Part shown: positions 6,066-7,584 of the stretch, piece by piece
Layout of the letters: every line of letters starts with the position of its first letter
How positions within the stretch are numbered: the first letter of the stretch is position 1
Origin: Pseudomonadota bacterium
GTDB taxonomy: Bacteria > Pseudomonadota > Alphaproteobacteria > Acetobacterales > Acetobacteraceae
Direction: 5' to 3'
NCBI GenBank assembly: GCA_021798375.1
Contig: JAJZHU010000113.1
Location: 1-7,584 of the forward strand
Length of the DNA stretch: 7,584 nucleotides
The notes under the pieces: model-generated
What the model saw: only the letters and a program-made list of their open reading frames with translations
Told to the model about the DNA's origin: nothing
Database searches by the model: none
Position numbers and translations under genes: made by a program

Positions 6066-6631
6066 CACGCGGCTCCCTTCATGGCGTGCTGCAGGCGCTG
6101 CAGCCGGGATTTAAGGCTGGTATCATAAAGGCGCGACCCGATCTGCACGATCAGACCACCAAGGATTTGCGGATCAATGATTTCGACCAGATTGACCTGA
6201 TCATATCCCGCTTCGGCCAAACGGCCGGAAAGCAGCGCGCGTTCCTCGTCGGACAGCGCATAGGCGGTGGTGACTTCCGCCACGGTCTGGCCGCGCTTTT
6301 CGGCGACCAGCGCCTCGAACGCGGCGACAATGGCCGGCAGCGACCTGAGACGGCGATTGGCCGCTATCACGCCCGCGAAATTTTGCAATACAGGGCCGAA
6401 GCCCTGGGCCTGGAACACCGCCAGCACGGCCTTTGTGCCTTCGCGCACATCGATCAGCGGGCTGTTCAGCAAACGGCGAAAATCGGCGGAATCAATGATG
6501 ATTCGAGCCAATTTCTCCATCGCCGGAATCACCTCGTCGAGGAGATTCTGCTCGGCGGCAAGGGCATACAGGGCTACTGCATAGCGGCCTGCTACTCCCG
6601 AAGTGTGGTTCGTCGCGTTGTCTGAAGCCAC
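6065..6631 (-). CDS. atpH: F1F0 ATP synthase subunit delta (stator, OSCP-like)
   Basis: A 188-residue delta subunit, which sits on top of F1 and ties the alpha3beta3 head to the peripheral stalk. The N-terminal helical domain starts SGVAGRYAVALYALAAEQ, and the C-terminal domain carries VEIIDPQILGGLIVQIGSRL (about 149-168) followed by DTSLKSRLQRL. Both are characteristic of the family. I chose the GTG at 6631 because it gives the normal length and places SGVAGRYA close to the start, as in relatives, with a modest GATGGA site 8 nt upstream. The frame stays open up to a TTG at 6796, but those extra 55 codons are low in homology signal and cover the intergenic promoter region. It is the first gene of the operon and overlaps atpA by 1 nt. 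Confidence 0.93.
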   Translation of the reverse strand: MASDNATNHTSGVAGRYAVALYALAAEQNLLDEVIPAMEKLARIIIDSADFRRLLNSPLIDVREGTKAVLAVFQAQGFGPVLQNFAGVIAANRRLRSLPAIVAAFEALVAEKRGQTVAEVTTAYALSDEERALLSGRLAEAGYDQVNLVEIIDPQILGGLIVQIGSRLYDTSLKSRLQRLQHAMKGAA

Positions 6632-6698
6632 GCGTGCGGTCCATCTTTCTATGTGGGTGACGAGCGCCCAAAGAGCCGGGTTCCCGCCGTTGGCCGGG

Positions 6699-6727
6699 CT
6701 CGTAGCATGGGGTGCTTGGTCAGGCAA
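6699..6727 (-). promoter_or_regulatory. Candidate proximal promoter of the atp operon
   Basis: TTGCCT (6727-6722) and TACGAG (6704-6699) are separated by 17 bp. The -35 fits the alphaproteobacterial TTGNNN pattern and the -10 is weak. Initiation near 6692 would give a leader of about 60 nt before the atpH GTG. The element overlaps two hairpins (6711-6733 and 6673-6701). This is a pattern match only. Confidence 0.3.
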
Positions 6728-6733
6728 GCCACC
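6711..6733. repeat. Imperfect hairpin upstream of atpH
   Basis: On the plus strand GGTGCTTG (6711-6718) pairs with CAAGCCACC (6725-6733), giving 8 bp with a single bulged C and a 6-nt loop. A second hairpin, GAGCC (6673-6677)/GGCTC (6697-6701) with two more inner pairs after a mismatch, follows closer to atpH. In a transcript from the distal promoter candidate both would lie in the atp leader. There is no U-tract after either, so they are not terminators. Confidence 0.35.
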
Positions 6734-6766
6734 ATCCAACAGGTTTTCGCATGGCGGGGCGACGAA

Positions 6767-6796
6767 ATGCGACAAAAGCAAGGGGGAAGATGTCAA
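6767..6796 (-). promoter_or_regulatory. Candidate distal promoter of the atp operon
   Basis: A perfect TTGACA (6796-6791), preceded by C as in the alphaproteobacterial CTTGAC consensus, is followed after 18 bp by TCGCAT (6772-6767), a poor -10. Initiation near 6760 would leave a leader of about 130 nt. The -35 is the best in the intergenic region, but the -10 lowers confidence. The TTG that opens the longest possible atpH frame is part of this -35 box. Confidence 0.4.
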
Positions 6797-6864
6797 GAAA
6801 TGTTTAAAATTCAGCCCGGCACGTCAGGAAGTCTTTTGTTTTGCAAAAATACCGCGAGAAATTT

Positions 6865-6887
6865 TTTTCGCAAATACCGTGCGAAAA
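6865..6887. repeat. Perfect 8-bp inverted repeat just after priA
   Basis: TTTTCGCA (6865-6872) and TGCGAAAA (6880-6887) are exact reverse complements around a 7-nt spacer, 2 bp from the priA stop codon. Neither side has a clean T-run, so an operator-like site or transcript-end stem is as likely as a terminator. A related imperfect copy (TTTTGC, then AAAAATACCG) lies at 6839-6861, giving two tandem units about 26 bp apart. Confidence 0.45.
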
Positions 6888-6889
6888 CA

Positions 6890-7584
6890 TCACATGAACG
6901 ACACCGGGTCCACATCCACATCCACCCGCACATGGCGCGGAACCGGCACCAGGGCGAGCCAGTCGCGCAACAGATTTTGCACCGATTTGTCGCGGCTTGC
7001 CTTCAGCAGCAGGCGGCGGCGATGGCGGCCGCGCAACAGCGCCAGGGGGGCTGGGGCGGGTCCAAGTACGTTGACCCCCTCGCTGTGCGGGGCGTGGCGG
7101 GCCAGCAAATTGGCGATCTTGTCGGCTTCGCGTTCGGATTCGCTGCTGACGATCACCGCGGCCAGCCGTCCGAACGGCGGCCAGTGGCCGGGGCGGCGAA
7201 TGGCCGCCTCGCATTCCATGAAGCCGGGGAAATCGCCCGCCACCAAGGCCTGCATCACCGGGTGATCGGGGTTATAGCTTTGCAGCAACACCCGGCCCGG
7301 CGCTTCGGCGCGCCCGGCGCGGCCCGATACCTGATGCAGCAATTGCAAGGTGCGTTCACCCGCGCGCAGGTCGCCGCCCGCCAGACCCAGATCGGCATCG
7401 ACCACCACGACCAGGGTAAGGTGCGGGAAATGCCAGCCTTTGGCGGCCATCTGGGTGCCGACGATCAGATCGACCTCGCGCGCCTCGATGGCGGCGATGG
7501 CGGTGCGGGTTTCATGGGCGGTGGTGATCACGTCGCTGGCCATCACCAGGCGGCGGGCGGCGGGGAACAGGATTTCGGCTTCCT
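6890..7584 (-). CDS. priA: Primosomal protein N' (replication restart helicase), C-terminal part
   Basis: The frame is open from the window edge to a TGA at 6890 and shows about 230 residues of PriA, the superfamily 2 helicase that reloads the replisome at stalled forks. Visible are motif V, GTQMAAKGWHFP (about residues 42-53 of the visible part), then DADLGLAGGDLRAGERT, and motif VI, QVSGRAGR (about 84-91), whose arginines contact ATP. After these come the C-terminal VLLQSYNPDHPVMQAL block, VLGPAPAPLALLRGRHRRRLLLKA and the closing VRVDVDVDPVSFM, which match the known end of the protein. The N-terminal DNA-binding domain, Walker A/B motifs and most zinc-binding cysteines lie beyond the window. 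It is co-oriented with the atp operon and separated from atpH by 258 bp, so it is probably a separate transcription unit. Confidence 0.95.
   Translation of the reverse strand, partial: EAEILFPAARRLVMASDVITTAHETRTAIAAIEAREVDLIVGTQMAAKGWHFPHLTLVVVVDADLGLAGGDLRAGERTLQLLHQVSGRAGRAEAPGRVLLQSYNPDHPVMQALVAGDFPGFMECEAAIRRPGHWPPFGRLAAVIVSSESEREADKIANLLARHAPHSEGVNVLGPAPAPLALLRGRHRRRLLLKASRDKSVQNLLRDWLALVPVPRHVRVDVDVDPVSFM

Noticed and set aside
6066..6068. GTG at 6068 as the start of atpA
   Set aside because: The adjacent ATG at 6065 has better Shine-Dalgarno spacing (7 nt) and matches the usual M[DE]IRxAEIS beginning.
4512..6128. 538-codon plus-strand open frame opposite atpA
   Set aside because: It is antisense to intact atpA, with biased composition (D/H/R/G/A) and no recognisable domain.
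6632..6796. N-terminal extension of AtpH to a TTG at 6796 (243 residues)
   Set aside because: It would exceed the usual delta length by about 55 residues, begins inside a TTGACA box, and the extra residues resemble no family sequence. The GTG at 6631 fits better.
6603..7265. 220-codon plus-strand open frame across the priA end and the intergenic region
   Set aside because: It overlaps conserved priA antisense and shows no motifs; its Arg/Ser-rich, low-complexity translation is typical of a spurious frame.
1..7584. CRISPR array, tRNA/rRNA gene or toxin-antitoxin pair
   Set aside because: I saw no regularly spaced repeats, no tRNA-like cloverleaf or rRNA stretch, and the two small-gene candidates at 196-1739 are better explained as one split gene than as a two-gene defence or toxin module.

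Overview
The window looks like alphaproteobacterial chromosome. An F1-ATPase operon in the order atpH-atpA-atpG-atpD-atpC follows the 3' end of priA, and no F0 genes (atpB/E/F) are interleaved. This split between F1 and F0 operons, with priA upstream, is typical of Alphaproteobacteria. The protein sequences look closest to the Rhodospirillales/Acetobacterales side, but that placement is a weak inference. All complete genes are on the minus strand, so the biology reads from right to left.

Right to left: (1) 7584-6890, the C-terminal part of PriA with helicase motifs V and VI, cut by the window edge. (2) 6889-6632, a 258-bp intergenic region with candidate promoters and several inverted or repeated motifs; it must carry the 5' signals of the atp operon. 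(3) 6631-1870, the five F1 subunit genes delta, alpha, gamma, beta and epsilon. They are tightly packed, with 1-nt TGATG overlaps at atpH/atpA and atpD/atpC, gaps of 21 and 36 nt elsewhere, and clear Shine-Dalgarno sites. Together they encode the catalytic alpha3beta3 head, the rotor shaft (gamma, epsilon) and the stator link (delta). Epsilon is only 86 residues and lacks the C-terminal helical regulatory domain. (4) 1869-1740, a non-coding gap with an AT-rich hairpin and a strong intrinsic terminator for the atp operon.

(5) 1739-196 is AT-richer than the atp genes and holds two open reading frames joined by an ATGA overlap. I read them as the halves of one former gene of about 477 codons. 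A 105-bp, GC-rich, hairpin-forming insertion is flanked by a perfect 5-bp direct repeat (ACTAG). Removing the insertion plus one repeat copy (110 bp) fuses both frames without a stop. This is the most unusual object in the window. (6) 1-about 119 is the right end of an IS5-type insertion sequence: the last 31 codons of its transposase on the plus strand and a probable terminal inverted repeat. The left third therefore looks like an accessory, transposon-visited segment abutting a conserved housekeeping operon.
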